NCBI RefSeq assembly: GCF_002944315.1
Contig: NZ_CP024311.1
Coordinates: 2,208,501 to 2,272,500 of the forward strand
From: Rhizobium sp. NXC24
GTDB taxonomy: Bacteria > Pseudomonadota > Alphaproteobacteria > Rhizobiales > Rhizobiaceae
Direction: 5' to 3'
DNA: 64,000 nt
The stretch's first letter is position 1, and each line of letters opens with the position of its first letter. Shown piece by piece: positions 29,470-37,105 of this stretch. The notes below the pieces were generated by a model that was not told the origin of the DNA, made no database searches, and saw only the letters and a program-made list of their open reading frames with translations. The translations under genes were made by a program, and so were the position numbers.

Positions 29470-30252
29470 ATGCGCATCTCCACTCGTCTTTTCGCCGCTG
29501 CATCGCTTGCCGCGATGTCGCTTTTCGCCGGGGCAGCGCTTGCTGACGGCGATTCGATCGTCATCGGCACCGACGCAACCTATCCGCCGTTCGAATCGCT
29601 CGACGCCGCCGGCAAATTCGTCGGCTTCGACATCGATATAGCCAATGCGCTTTGCGATCAGATGAAGGTCAAGTGCACCTTCGTGAACCAGGATTTCGAC
29701 GGCATCATTCCGGCTCTGCAGGCCAAGAAGTTCGACGCCATCGTATCGTCCATGTCGATCACGCCGGAGCGTCAAAAGACCATCGACTTCACCAAAAAAT
29801 ACTACAATACGCCGCCGGCCATCGCCGTGCCGAAGGATTCGACCATAACCGAAGCAACCGATGCGGCCCTGAAGGGCAAGACCATCGGCGCGCAGTCCTC
29901 GACCACGCACGCAAACTACGCCACCGCGCATCTGAAGGATGCCGAGCTGAAGCTCTATCCGTCGCCGGATGAATATAAGCTCGACCTCGCTAACGGCCGT
30001 ATCGACGCTGTCATCGACGACGTCGTGGTTCTCTCCGAATGGGTCAAGTCCGATGCCGGCAATTGCTGCAAGATGCTCGGCACGCTGAAGGTCGATCCGG
30101 AAATCAACGGCGTCGGCGCCGGCATTGGCCTCCGCAAGGGTGACACCGCCCTTAAGGACAAGTTAAACGCCGCGATTGCCGCGATCCGTGCCGACGGCAC
30201 CTACAAGAAGATCCAGGACAAGTATTTCGACTTCGACGTCTACGGCGAGTGA
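29470..30252 (+). CDS. Polar amino acid ABC transporter, periplasmic binding protein
   Basis: A 260-residue type 3 solute-binding protein of the lysine/arginine/ornithine/histidine group. The signal peptide is residues 1-25 (ending GAALA). The first ligand-site block IGTDATYPPFESLDAAGKFVGFDID is family-typical, and DFDGIIPALQAKKFDAIVSSMSIT carries the hinge Asp and Ser/Met contacts. The ATG at 29470 has GAGAGGA upstream. A terminator-like hairpin 28 bases after the stop and then two permease genes follow, so the binding protein is probably made in excess over the membrane part. The exact amino acid is not assigned. Confidence 0.92.
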   Translation: MRISTRLFAAASLAAMSLFAGAALADGDSIVIGTDATYPPFESLDAAGKFVGFDIDIANALCDQMKVKCTFVNQDFDGIIPALQAKKFDAIVSSMSITPERQKTIDFTKKYYNTPPAIAVPKDSTITEATDAALKGKTIGAQSSTTHANYATAHLKDAELKLYPSPDEYKLDLANGRIDAVIDDVVVLSEWVKSDAGNCCKMLGTLKVDPEINGVGAGIGLRKGDTALKDKLNAAIAAIRADGTYKKIQDKYFDFDVYGE

Positions 30253-30279
30253 TCGCCGTCGATTCCTTGGGAAAAGACG

Positions 30280-30309
30280 ACGGCGGAAGCTTGCTCTTCC
30301 GCCGTTTTT
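30280..30309 (+). terminator. Intra-operon terminator or attenuator
   Basis: ACGGCGGAA (30280-30288) pairs with TTCCGCCGT (30297-30305), followed by TTTTGTTT. It lies between the binding-protein gene and its permeases and can lower permease transcription. Confidence 0.8.
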
Positions 30310-30369
30310 GTTTGACATATAATATAAGAATAAGAGAAACGCGGCAAAAGCTGCGAGGGGAAATACGGT

Positions 30370-31173
30370 ATGGGCGGATTGTTTTCCGCGTTTGGTTCCT
30401 TGTGGGCCTGGATAGATAACGCTTTCGATCCGCTGTGCGGCCCCGTCGGGCTCTTCACCGTGTTCTTCCAGAACACCTCTATTGCCTGTGGAGACACCGG
30501 CTGGGGCGACGAGATTGCCGGCGGCCTCAAAGTCACGATAACAGTAGCCGTCCTGACATTGCCGCTCGGCTTGGTCGTCGGCTTTCTGGTGGCGCTGGCA
30601 CAGCAATCCGAAGAAAAGTCGCTGCGGCTGGCAGCCGGCGTGTTCACCACCATCTTTCGCGGCCTGCCGGAGCTCCTGACGCTGTTCATCATCTATTACG
30701 GCATACAGATTCTGCTGCAAACGGCCCTCGCTTACGTGGGCTACACCGGACAGGTCGAGATCAACGCCTTCGTCGCCGGCATGGTCGCCCTGTCGATCGT
30801 TTTTTCCGCCTATTGCTCGGAAGTTTTGCTGTCGGCCTTCAGGGCGATTCCCAAGGGCCAGTATGAAGCGGGCGACGCTCTTGGCTTTCACCGGGCCCGC
30901 ACCATGCGTCTGATCATCCTGCCGCAATTGATCCGCATCTCGCTTCCCAATCTTGGGAACCTCTGGATGAACTTGCTGAAGGATACATCCTACGTTTCCG
31001 TCATCGGACTCGCTGACATCATCCGCCAAACGGGCCTTGCCGTGCGCGCGACCAAGGAACCATTCTTCTTCTATTTGGTTGCCTGCGGACTCTATTTGAC
31101 GCTCGCCGTCATCTCCTCGGCCGGGTTGTCTTACCTCGACCGTTGGGCCAAACGCGCGGAGTTTCGCCGATGA
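30370..31173 (+). CDS. Polar amino acid ABC transporter permease 1
   Basis: A 267-residue inner-membrane permease of the HisQ/ArtQ type with about five helices. The EAA loop that contacts the ATPase is at YEAGDALGFHRARTMRLIILPQ. An unusual N-terminal periplasmic-side loop holds two Cys (DPLCGP and IACGDTGWGDE). It overlaps permease 2 by 4 bases (ATGA), showing translational coupling. No ATP-binding subunit is encoded nearby. Confidence 0.9.
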   Translation: MGGLFSAFGSLWAWIDNAFDPLCGPVGLFTVFFQNTSIACGDTGWGDEIAGGLKVTITVAVLTLPLGLVVGFLVALAQQSEEKSLRLAAGVFTTIFRGLPELLTLFIIYYGIQILLQTALAYVGYTGQVEINAFVAGMVALSIVFSAYCSEVLLSAFRAIPKGQYEAGDALGFHRARTMRLIILPQLIRISLPNLGNLWMNLLKDTSYVSVIGLADIIRQTGLAVRATKEPFFFYLVACGLYLTLAVISSAGLSYLDRWAKRAEFRR

Positions 31174-32000
31174 GCTATGCAGAAGTCTTGATCCCCGCGC
31201 AGCCGGCACCACCGGAGACGATGAAGCGCCTCTCCAAGGCCCGCATTGCCGGTTATTTCTTCCTGGCCCTCTGGGCGCTGCTAGGCATCGCGCTGATCAC
31301 GATGATGATCACCAATTGGGACAACGCAAAATTCTTCAAGTTCGGTCCACGCTTTCTGCACGGCCTCTGGATCACGGTGAAGCTGGTCGGGCTTTCCTTC
31401 ATCCTTGGCGGGATACTCTCCGTTCCGCTCGCCTTTGCGAGAATGTCGAAGAACCGGATTTTGAAGAGCCTGACCTATGGCTATGTCTATCTCTTCCGCG
31501 GCACGCCGCTGCTGGCGCAGATCTTCATGGTCTACTACGGCTTTCCGCAGGCGCGCGGCTTCATTGACAGCATCGGTCTCTGGTGGTTCTTCCGCGATCC
31601 CTTCAATTGCGGTCTGTTTGCCATGACGCTAAACACGGCGGCCTATCAGACCGAGATTGTCCGCGGCGCCATCCAGAGCGTCCATCACGGCCAAAGCGAG
31701 GCTGCGGCCTCGCTCGGCCTTCATAAGCTCGTCACCTTCTACAAGATCATCTTGCCGCAAGCGTTGATCGTGGCGCTGCGGCCTTACGGCAACGAGATCA
31801 TTCTCCTGATCAAGAGCTCGGCGACCGTATCGATCATCACCGTCTACGATCTGATGGGTGAGACGCGCTATGCCTTCTCGCAGACCTACGACTACCAGAC
31901 CTATCTCTGGGCAGCGATCTTCTATCTTTCCATCGTCGAGCTGATGCGTAACCGCTGGGCTTGGATCGAGGGCTACCTGACGCGCCATCTGAAGCGTTGA
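31170..32000 (+). CDS. Polar amino acid ABC transporter permease 2
   Basis: A 276-residue HisM-type partner of permease 1. A cytoplasmic N-terminus of about 25 residues precedes the first helix (GYFFLALWALLGIALITMM). The EAA loop reads SEAAASLGLHKLVTFYKIILPQ. The start overlaps the previous stop; the extra nine codons open upstream are ignored. The two permeases would form the heterodimeric channel for the binding protein at 29470. The ATPase must come from elsewhere in the genome. Confidence 0.9.
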   Translation: MSYAEVLIPAQPAPPETMKRLSKARIAGYFFLALWALLGIALITMMITNWDNAKFFKFGPRFLHGLWITVKLVGLSFILGGILSVPLAFARMSKNRILKSLTYGYVYLFRGTPLLAQIFMVYYGFPQARGFIDSIGLWWFFRDPFNCGLFAMTLNTAAYQTEIVRGAIQSVHHGQSEAAASLGLHKLVTFYKIILPQALIVALRPYGNEIILLIKSSATVSIITVYDLMGETRYAFSQTYDYQTYLWAAIFYLSIVELMRNRWAWIEGYLTRHLKR

Positions 32001-32010
32001 CCCTTGCCAT

Positions 32011-32034
32011 GGCAGGCGTCTCCTTGCGCCTGCC
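32011..32034 (+). terminator. Hairpin after the ABC permease operon
   Basis: GGCAGGCG (32011-32018) and CGCCTGCC (32027-32034) form an 8-bp GC-rich stem 10 bases after the permease 2 stop. There is no T-run, so termination may be Rho-assisted or the hairpin may protect the 3' end. Confidence 0.5.
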
Positions 32035-32202
32035 GCCTGCACCTTGGCAGCACTCACCTATAGAGGCTGCTATCATATTGATTTTCGAAAAGAAATTTCT
32101 TTTTTGCAACACTTTTGTAAAGCTTGGGTTTACCATGAGGTGTTTCCATTTTCCTGTGACATCCGCGTCACGAAGAACAATGGGAACAGAAAGAGAGACC
32201 TC

Positions 32203-32469
32203 ATGCACAATGACATGCAAAAGCAGTTGCAAGGCTATGGGCTCACTACGGCGCAGATCCTCTATCGCCTGCCCGATCATCCGCAATTTCTGCAGACCTA
32301 CATCTGGCAGGACTATGATCTCGCCCCGAATTTCCCGGAGATGCGCGGCTTCCTGAAATTCTGGCAGGAGAAGCTCGACGGGCCGTTACATTCGGTGCGC
32401 TATGTTCACCGTCGGCTGATCTCGGCGACCGAGTGGCGGGCAGTGAAGGGAGAGTTCATCCTGCACTAA
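32203..32469 (+). CDS. usg: Usg family protein
   Basis: An 88-residue protein recognised as the alphaproteobacterial Usg family (tryptophan operon region protein in some species). The conserved core is LTTAQILYRLPDHP, then LQTYIWQDYDLAP, then FLKFWQEKLDGPLHSVRYVH. Function is unknown. The ATG at 32203 follows AAGAGAG; the open frame upstream has no family similarity. It is separate from the ABC operon by about 200 bases that include an AT-rich stretch at 32070-32110. Confidence 0.85.
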   Translation: MHNDMQKQLQGYGLTTAQILYRLPDHPQFLQTYIWQDYDLAPNFPEMRGFLKFWQEKLDGPLHSVRYVHRRLISATEWRAVKGEFILH

Positions 32470-32591
32470 AACGCATCGCGATCTCTGGGATTCGCTCCTT
32501 GCGTTTTAGGCCCTTGATTTTGCGCGTGTCGTTATCGCAAAACCGCTGCGCACTTTTGCGCGACATGCTTTAGTCTGGCTTTGCCAAACGA

Positions 32592-33317
32592 TCAGACATG
32601 CGCTTCGCCATGGGTGAAATCGCCGTCATCCGGCCCGCGACGTAATGCGCTATAGAGAATGACGGCATAGAACACGGCCACGATTGCGATCACCGGCCAA
32701 CCGGGGATCGGTCCGAGCGTTGCATTGTCGGCAATATAGCTCCACGAATGCGCCAGTTCTTGCGGCGCACCATTCGCTTGCAGTTTCGGCGTCGAGATCT
32801 TCAAAACCCAGGCCAGCAGCAGGATCACATACATCCAGCAATAATTCCGCCGCAGGCGTCGCTGCATCGCTTCGGAATAATTGAGCAGAAAACGCGGTGC
32901 GCGCAGGCTTTTGGCAATCGACACCGCCCAATCGGGATTGAGATTGGCTTCGGGCGCCAAGATCTGCGCAAAATAGCTGCGTTCCAATTGCCGCACCCGC
33001 GCCCGATAGACGTCGAAGAAGCGATAGCGCCGCGCCTCGATCATCAGCAGCAAGGTGATCAGCATCATACCAAACAGCAACACGCCATGATGCGACGTCG
33101 GCGTCGACAGCGATACGGAAAGCAACGCCGCAACGACGGTGATCGCCCAGTTTGACGTCCGGTCGATGCGATCGCGCCAACTGGTCATCCGCGCGAGCTC
33201 GCCGCGGTAGTAATGGGTCAACGTGTTGGTGATCTCCCCCGTCGTCGAAGGCATAGGCGGCGGCTTCCGATCCGTAGCGCTGTTGATGAGATGCGACGTG
33301 GTGAGCTCGGTGGCCAT
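32592..33317 (-). CDS. DUF2270 family membrane protein
   Basis: A 241-residue protein. The cytoplasmic head contains HYYRGELARMTSWRDRIDRTSNWAI, the DUF2270 hallmark. Two helices follow (about 75-110), then a soluble part with EARRYRFFDVYRARVRQLERSYFA, and two more helices near the C-terminus. No function is established. The ATG at 33317 is 8 bases after GGAGG, which fixes the start despite 34 further open codons. It is divergent from the methyltransferase gene at 33465. Confidence 0.85.
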   Translation of the reverse strand: MATELTTSHLINSATDRKPPPMPSTTGEITNTLTHYYRGELARMTSWRDRIDRTSNWAITVVAALLSVSLSTPTSHHGVLLFGMMLITLLLMIEARRYRFFDVYRARVRQLERSYFAQILAPEANLNPDWAVSIAKSLRAPRFLLNYSEAMQRRLRRNYCWMYVILLLAWVLKISTPKLQANGAPQELAHSWSYIADNATLGPIPGWPVIAIVAVFYAVILYSALRRGPDDGDFTHGEAHV

Positions 33318-33464
33318 GGTTTTTTCCTCCATTTCTCTTTTTTTGCGCAACGGCCTTATGGCCCGCCGCTGCCGCAGACGAATATTTTGCTCCTTCAACG
33401 CAGCCATTGCAAAAGCCATTCAAGCGCCTTAATGCCTCCTTGACGAATGAAGGACTGATCGCTC

Positions 33465-34286
33465 ATGGCAAAGAAAAAGATAGACGAAGACGCGCTGGCG
33501 GACGCCTACAACCGCGCCCTTGCGCTCGAAAAAGCCGGCGATATCGACGCCGCGGTCAAGGCCTATGAGGATGTGCTGGCGATCGATCCCGAGGATCATG
33601 GCGGCGCAGCCGTGCGCATCGCCTCGATGGGCCGCGGCGAAACGCCGGTTAAGGCGCCGGACGCCTATGTCGAAACCCTGTTCGATCAGCATGCTGAAGT
33701 TTTCGAAGACGTGCTTGTCGAGCAGCTCGGCTATCATGTTCCGGTTCTCGTGCGTCAGCGGCTGCAGGCACTTGGTCTCGGCCCCTTCAAGCGCATGCTT
33801 GATCTCGGCTGCGGCACGGGCCTGACCGGCGGTACGCTGCGAGACATCGCCGAGGACATTACGGGTATCGATATTTCCGAAAACATGGTCGAAGTCGCCC
33901 ATGAGAAGGATCTGTATGAAACGCTGTTCGTCGCCGAGGTTGAGGATTTCCTCGACGATAATGACGAAGAGCCGTTCGACCTGATCACCGCCACCGATGT
34001 GCTGCCCTATCTCGGCGCGCTGGAGCCGTTGTTCTTCGGCGCCGCTGAAAACATGACGCCGGGCGGCCTCTTCATCTTCTCCTCGGAAACCCTGCCCGAC
34101 AGCGCTATGGCAGGCCGCGCCTACATGGTCGGTCCGCACCAGCGTTTCGCCCATTCGGAAAGCTACGTGCGCGAACGCCTGACCGCGACCGGCTTCGAGC
34201 TGATCGAAATCACCGACATCAATGTCCGCATGGAAGAGGGTCATCCGACCCCGGGCCATCTGGTTATCGCGCGCCTTGCGTCGTGA
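33465..34286 (+). CDS. Class I SAM-dependent methyltransferase with TPR-like N-terminus
   Basis: The protein has 273 residues. The first 60 form one TPR-like helical pair (DAYNRALALEKAGDIDAAVKAYEDVLAIDP). The methyltransferase domain begins near 105, with motif I MLDLGCGTGLTGG, the acidic motif II region ITGIDIS, and motif post-I FDLITATDVLPYLG. The N-terminal TPR plus methyltransferase layout is common in rhizobia, but the substrate is not known. The gene is preceded by a short divergent promoter gap and followed by the GST operon's operator region. Confidence 0.88.
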   Translation: MAKKKIDEDALADAYNRALALEKAGDIDAAVKAYEDVLAIDPEDHGGAAVRIASMGRGETPVKAPDAYVETLFDQHAEVFEDVLVEQLGYHVPVLVRQRLQALGLGPFKRMLDLGCGTGLTGGTLRDIAEDITGIDISENMVEVAHEKDLYETLFVAEVEDFLDDNDEEPFDLITATDVLPYLGALEPLFFGAAENMTPGGLFIFSSETLPDSAMAGRAYMVGPHQRFAHSESYVRERLTATGFELIEITDINVRMEEGHPTPGHLVIARLAS

Positions 34287-34310
34287 TCTGATTTCTCCTG
34301 CAGCCAATCC

Positions 34311-34338
34311 GAATAGTTACCCAATTGGGTAACTATTC
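34311..34338. promoter_or_regulatory. Perfect 28-bp palindrome, probable operator of the GST operon
   Basis: The half-site GAATAGTTACCCAA (34311-34324) is followed directly by its exact reverse complement (34325-34338). It ends 79 bases before the GST start. Its core TTACCC/GGGTAA is the style of site bound by small winged-helix repressors. No T-run follows, so it is not a terminator. Confidence 0.75.
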
Positions 34339-34360
34339 ATTGCATTCGCTGGCACGATCT

Positions 34361-34383
34361 GTTACTTAGCCATTTAGGTAAGT
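34361..34383. promoter_or_regulatory. Second, degenerate copy of the operator
   Basis: TTACTTA (34362-34368) and TAGGTAA (34375-34381) are inverted with one mismatch and repeat the TTAC/GTAA half-sites of the palindrome 45 bases upstream. Two related sites at this spacing suggest cooperative binding over the promoter. Confidence 0.5.
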
Positions 34384-34417
34384 TTTGGCATCGCCTCGAT
34401 GTAGGAAAGGTCGCTGT

Positions 34418-35110
34418 ATGTCTCTCATCCTTTATCAGCATCCCCTCGCCTCCTTCTGCCATAAGGTCCTGATGGCGCTTTATGAGAACGGTACGCCCTT
34501 CGAAAGCCGGGTCATCGATCTCGGCAATGAAGAGTCCCGCGCATCGCTGCTGCGCCTCTGGCCGATCGGCAAATTCCCTGTCCTGCGCGACGAGGCGCTC
34601 GATAGCACCGTTCCCGAAACCAGCATCATCATCGAATATCTCGACCGGCATTATCCCGGCGCGACGCCGCTGTTGCCGCTCGATCCGACGGATGCGCTCT
34701 GCGTCCGCCTCTGGGATCGCTTCTTCGATCTCTACGTTCAGGAACCGATGCAGGCGATCGTTGCTGACATTCGCCGTCCGGAAGATGAGCGCAACCCCAA
34801 AGCCGTCGCGCAGGCGCAGGCATTGTTGCGCACCGCCTACGGCATGATCGAGCAGCAACTGGGCGAAAAGCTCTGGATCGCCGGTGACGCCCTGACGATG
34901 GCGGATTGCGCCGCCGCCCCGGCATTGTTCTACGCCGAAACGCTCGTGCCCTTTGGAGAACAGCAAGTCCGGCTGCAGCAATATTATCAACGCCTGCTCG
35001 ATCGTCCGTCCTTTGCACGCGTGCTCGAAGAGGCGATGCCCTACTTCCATTTCTATCCCTATAGCCAGAAGCTGCCCGCCCGTTTCCGCCCGGAACGATC
35101 GGATGGTTGA
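34418..35110 (+). CDS. Glutathione S-transferase family protein
   Basis: A 230-residue GST-fold protein. The N-terminal thioredoxin domain begins MSLILYQHPLASFCHKVLMAL, with Ser/Cys at residues 12-14 as possible active-site residues, and has the cis-Pro GKFPVL and glutathione-binding ETSIIIEYL. The helical domain includes AGDALTMADCAAAPAL, the N-capping motif. AGGAAAGG lies upstream of the ATG. It overlaps the following ArsR gene by 8 bases and leads a three-gene operon (GST, ArsR, SRPBCC) behind the palindromes at 34311-34383. Confidence 0.9.
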   Translation: MSLILYQHPLASFCHKVLMALYENGTPFESRVIDLGNEESRASLLRLWPIGKFPVLRDEALDSTVPETSIIIEYLDRHYPGATPLLPLDPTDALCVRLWDRFFDLYVQEPMQAIVADIRRPEDERNPKAVAQAQALLRTAYGMIEQQLGEKLWIAGDALTMADCAAAPALFYAETLVPFGEQQVRLQQYYQRLLDRPSFARVLEEAMPYFHFYPYSQKLPARFRPERSDG

Positions 35111-35447
35111 GGATTCCATAGCGCTCGACCGAATGTTCCAGGCCCTGTCGGACCAAAGCCGCCGCGGCATGATCGACCGCCTCGGCCGCGGTCCCGCCTC
35201 GGTGATGGAACTGGCCCAGCCGTTCGCCATGGCACTGCCGACCGTGATGAAACATCTGCATGTTTTGGAAACCAGCGGTCTGGTGCGCTCGGAAAAGATC
35301 GGCCGGGTGCGGACTTACCAGCTACGGAAAGAAGCGCTGGAGCAGGTCGAACGCTGGATCGCCGAGCGTAGGGCGGGGTGGAACAGGACCTTCGACCGGC
35401 TCGATCAGTTTCTGGCCGACAATTCCGAGGAGACGGCGGTGAAATGA
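35103..35447 (+). CDS. ArsR family winged-helix regulator
   Basis: A 114-residue ArsR/SmtB-type protein. The opening ALDRMFQALSDQSRRGMIDRL is typical, the reader helix is in PFAMALPTVMKHLHVLETSGLV, and the wing is EKIGRVRTYQLR. No cysteine metal site is visible, so it is probably not a metal sensor; ArsR members paired with SRPBCC genes are a known metal-free group. The start at 35103 overlaps the GST stop and its own stop overlaps the next gene. It is the likely ligand of the upstream palindrome. Confidence 0.9.
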   Translation: MVEDSIALDRMFQALSDQSRRGMIDRLGRGPASVMELAQPFAMALPTVMKHLHVLETSGLVRSEKIGRVRTYQLRKEALEQVERWIAERRAGWNRTFDRLDQFLADNSEETAVK

Positions 35448-35920
35448 CCGAGAGAACGACGGAACATACGACGCTGACCATAGAGCGTCATTTCAAGGCG
35501 CCGCTGCAGCGCGTCTTCGGCGCCTGGGCGGTGGCCGAAAACAAGCGCCAATGGTTCGCCTGCCACGGGGATTGGACGCCGCTGGAATTTCAGCTCGACT
35601 TTCGTCCTGGCGGCAGCGAGAGCAACCGCGTCGCCTCGACGGATGGCGTGGTACACGCCTATCAGGCTCGCTACATCGATATCGTGCCGAACGAACGCAT
35701 CATCTATGCCTTCGACATGATGCTCGCTGACAAGCGCATCTCGGTATCGCTGGCAACCGTCACCTTCGCGCCGGAGCCTAGCGGCACCACGATGCTCTTT
35801 ACCGAGCAAATGGTTTTTCTCGACGGCTATGGCGACAATGGTTCCCGGTTGATGGGCACCGAAATCGGCTTCGACAACCTTCGGCTCTATGTCGAAGGCG
35901 ACGAAAGCAGGCCGAACTAG
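35444..35920 (+). CDS. SRPBCC/AHSA1 domain protein
   Basis: A 158-residue START-like (AHSA1) protein. It opens with LTIERHFKAPLQRVFGAWAVAENKRQWFA and closes with LLFTEQ-type strand and long C-terminal helix features (GSRLMGTEIGFDNLRLYVEG). These folds bind hydrophobic ligands in a deep pocket. The ATG at 35444 lies in the ArsR stop codon. In ArsR-SRPBCC pairs the two genes are usually co-regulated, so this protein may bind or remove the inducing compound together with the GST. This role is inference. Confidence 0.88.
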   Translation: MTERTTEHTTLTIERHFKAPLQRVFGAWAVAENKRQWFACHGDWTPLEFQLDFRPGGSESNRVASTDGVVHAYQARYIDIVPNERIIYAFDMMLADKRISVSLATVTFAPEPSGTTMLFTEQMVFLDGYGDNGSRLMGTEIGFDNLRLYVEGDESRPN

Positions 35921-36057
35921 CCCGCGCGAGCCAGCCAGGATCGTCGCCAACAACTGGCTTTCGAGCTCGGCCGCTACCACTCGCCGACAAATCGGTCTTT
36001 CGTCCCCCTCGCCTTTCCGCTAAGCCTTCAGGCAAATTCTTGGAAGGAGTCTCGCGA

Positions 36058-36930
36058 ATGGCAAAGGTCGCTTTCATCGGCATGGGCGTCATGGGCTATC
36101 CCATGGCAGGGCATTTGAAGGTCAAGGGCGGTCATGACGTCACCGTCTATAACCGCACCGTCGCCAAGGCCGAAGCCTGGGCCAAACAATTCGACGGCAA
36201 GTTCGCCCCAACCCCCGCCGCTGCGGCCGAAGGCGCCGATTTCGTCTTCACCTGCGTCGGCAATGACGACGACCTGCGCGCGGTGACGATCGGCCATGAC
36301 GGCGTGCTCGCCGGCACGAAGGCGGGCGCAGTCCTGATCGACAACACGACGGCAAGCGCCGAAGTCGCCCGAGAACTTTATGCCGCAGCCAAGGAAAAAG
36401 GCGTGGACTTTATCGACGCTCCCGTCTCCGGTGGCCAGGCGGGCGCGGAAAACGGTGTGCTGACCGTCATGTGCGGCGGTGACGAGGCAGTGTTCGAAAA
36501 AGCAAAGCCCGTGATCGATGCCTATGCCCGCATGGTCGGCCTGATGGGTGCCGTCGGCGCAGGCCAGCTCACCAAGATGATCAACCAGATCTGCATCGCC
36601 GGTGTGGTCCAGGGCTTGGCCGAAGGCATCCATTTCGGCAACCAGGCCGGCCTTGACATCGAAAAGGTGGTGGAAGTCATCTCCAAGGGTGCGGCCGGTT
36701 CCTGGCAGATGGAAAACCGCCACAAGACCATGAATGTCGGAAAATACGACTTCGGCTTTGCCGTCGACTGGATGCGCAAGGATCTGGACATCGTATTGTC
36801 GGAAGCCCGCCGCAACAAGGCAAAGCTGCCGCTGACCGCCTTGGTCGATCAGTTCTACGGCGACGTCCAGGCCATGGGCGGCAACCGCTGGGACACGTCG
36901 TCGCTGTTGGCGCGACTGGAGCGGAAATAA
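36058..36930 (+). CDS. 3-hydroxyisobutyrate dehydrogenase family oxidoreductase
   Basis: A 290-residue beta-hydroxyacid dehydrogenase. The NAD(P) motif is GMGVMGYPMAG at residues 7-17, the substrate loop DAPVSGGQAGAENG lies near 122, and the catalytic Lys is in GQLTKMINQ near 173. The family covers 3-hydroxyisobutyrate dehydrogenase, tartronate semialdehyde reductase and related enzymes; substrate not resolved. The ATG at 36058 has AAGGAG upstream. Its neighbours (SRPBCC, AraC) give no clear pathway clue. Confidence 0.88.
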   Translation: MAKVAFIGMGVMGYPMAGHLKVKGGHDVTVYNRTVAKAEAWAKQFDGKFAPTPAAAAEGADFVFTCVGNDDDLRAVTIGHDGVLAGTKAGAVLIDNTTASAEVARELYAAAKEKGVDFIDAPVSGGQAGAENGVLTVMCGGDEAVFEKAKPVIDAYARMVGLMGAVGAGQLTKMINQICIAGVVQGLAEGIHFGNQAGLDIEKVVEVISKGAAGSWQMENRHKTMNVGKYDFGFAVDWMRKDLDIVLSEARRNKAKLPLTALVDQFYGDVQAMGGNRWDTSSLLARLERK

Positions 36931-37105
36931 TCCGTCCTAGTCCAGCTCGATGAGGGACGCCGCCGGCTCGCCAAACGAGGCGGCGCCTGCTTCCTGCAAA
37001 CGATGATCGAAGGCAGTTTCACAAACCGGCAACCTTCGCTACGTTTAGCGGCATTTTGCTGCCGGCTGACAAGAACAAGCCGGTGAAAAGAGTTGCGGAG
37101 GCCTG

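Noticed and set aside
34351..34366. Sigma-54-like TGGCACG in front of the GST operon
   Set aside because: The second element reads GTTAC at the place where TTGCA is needed, so only the first half matches.
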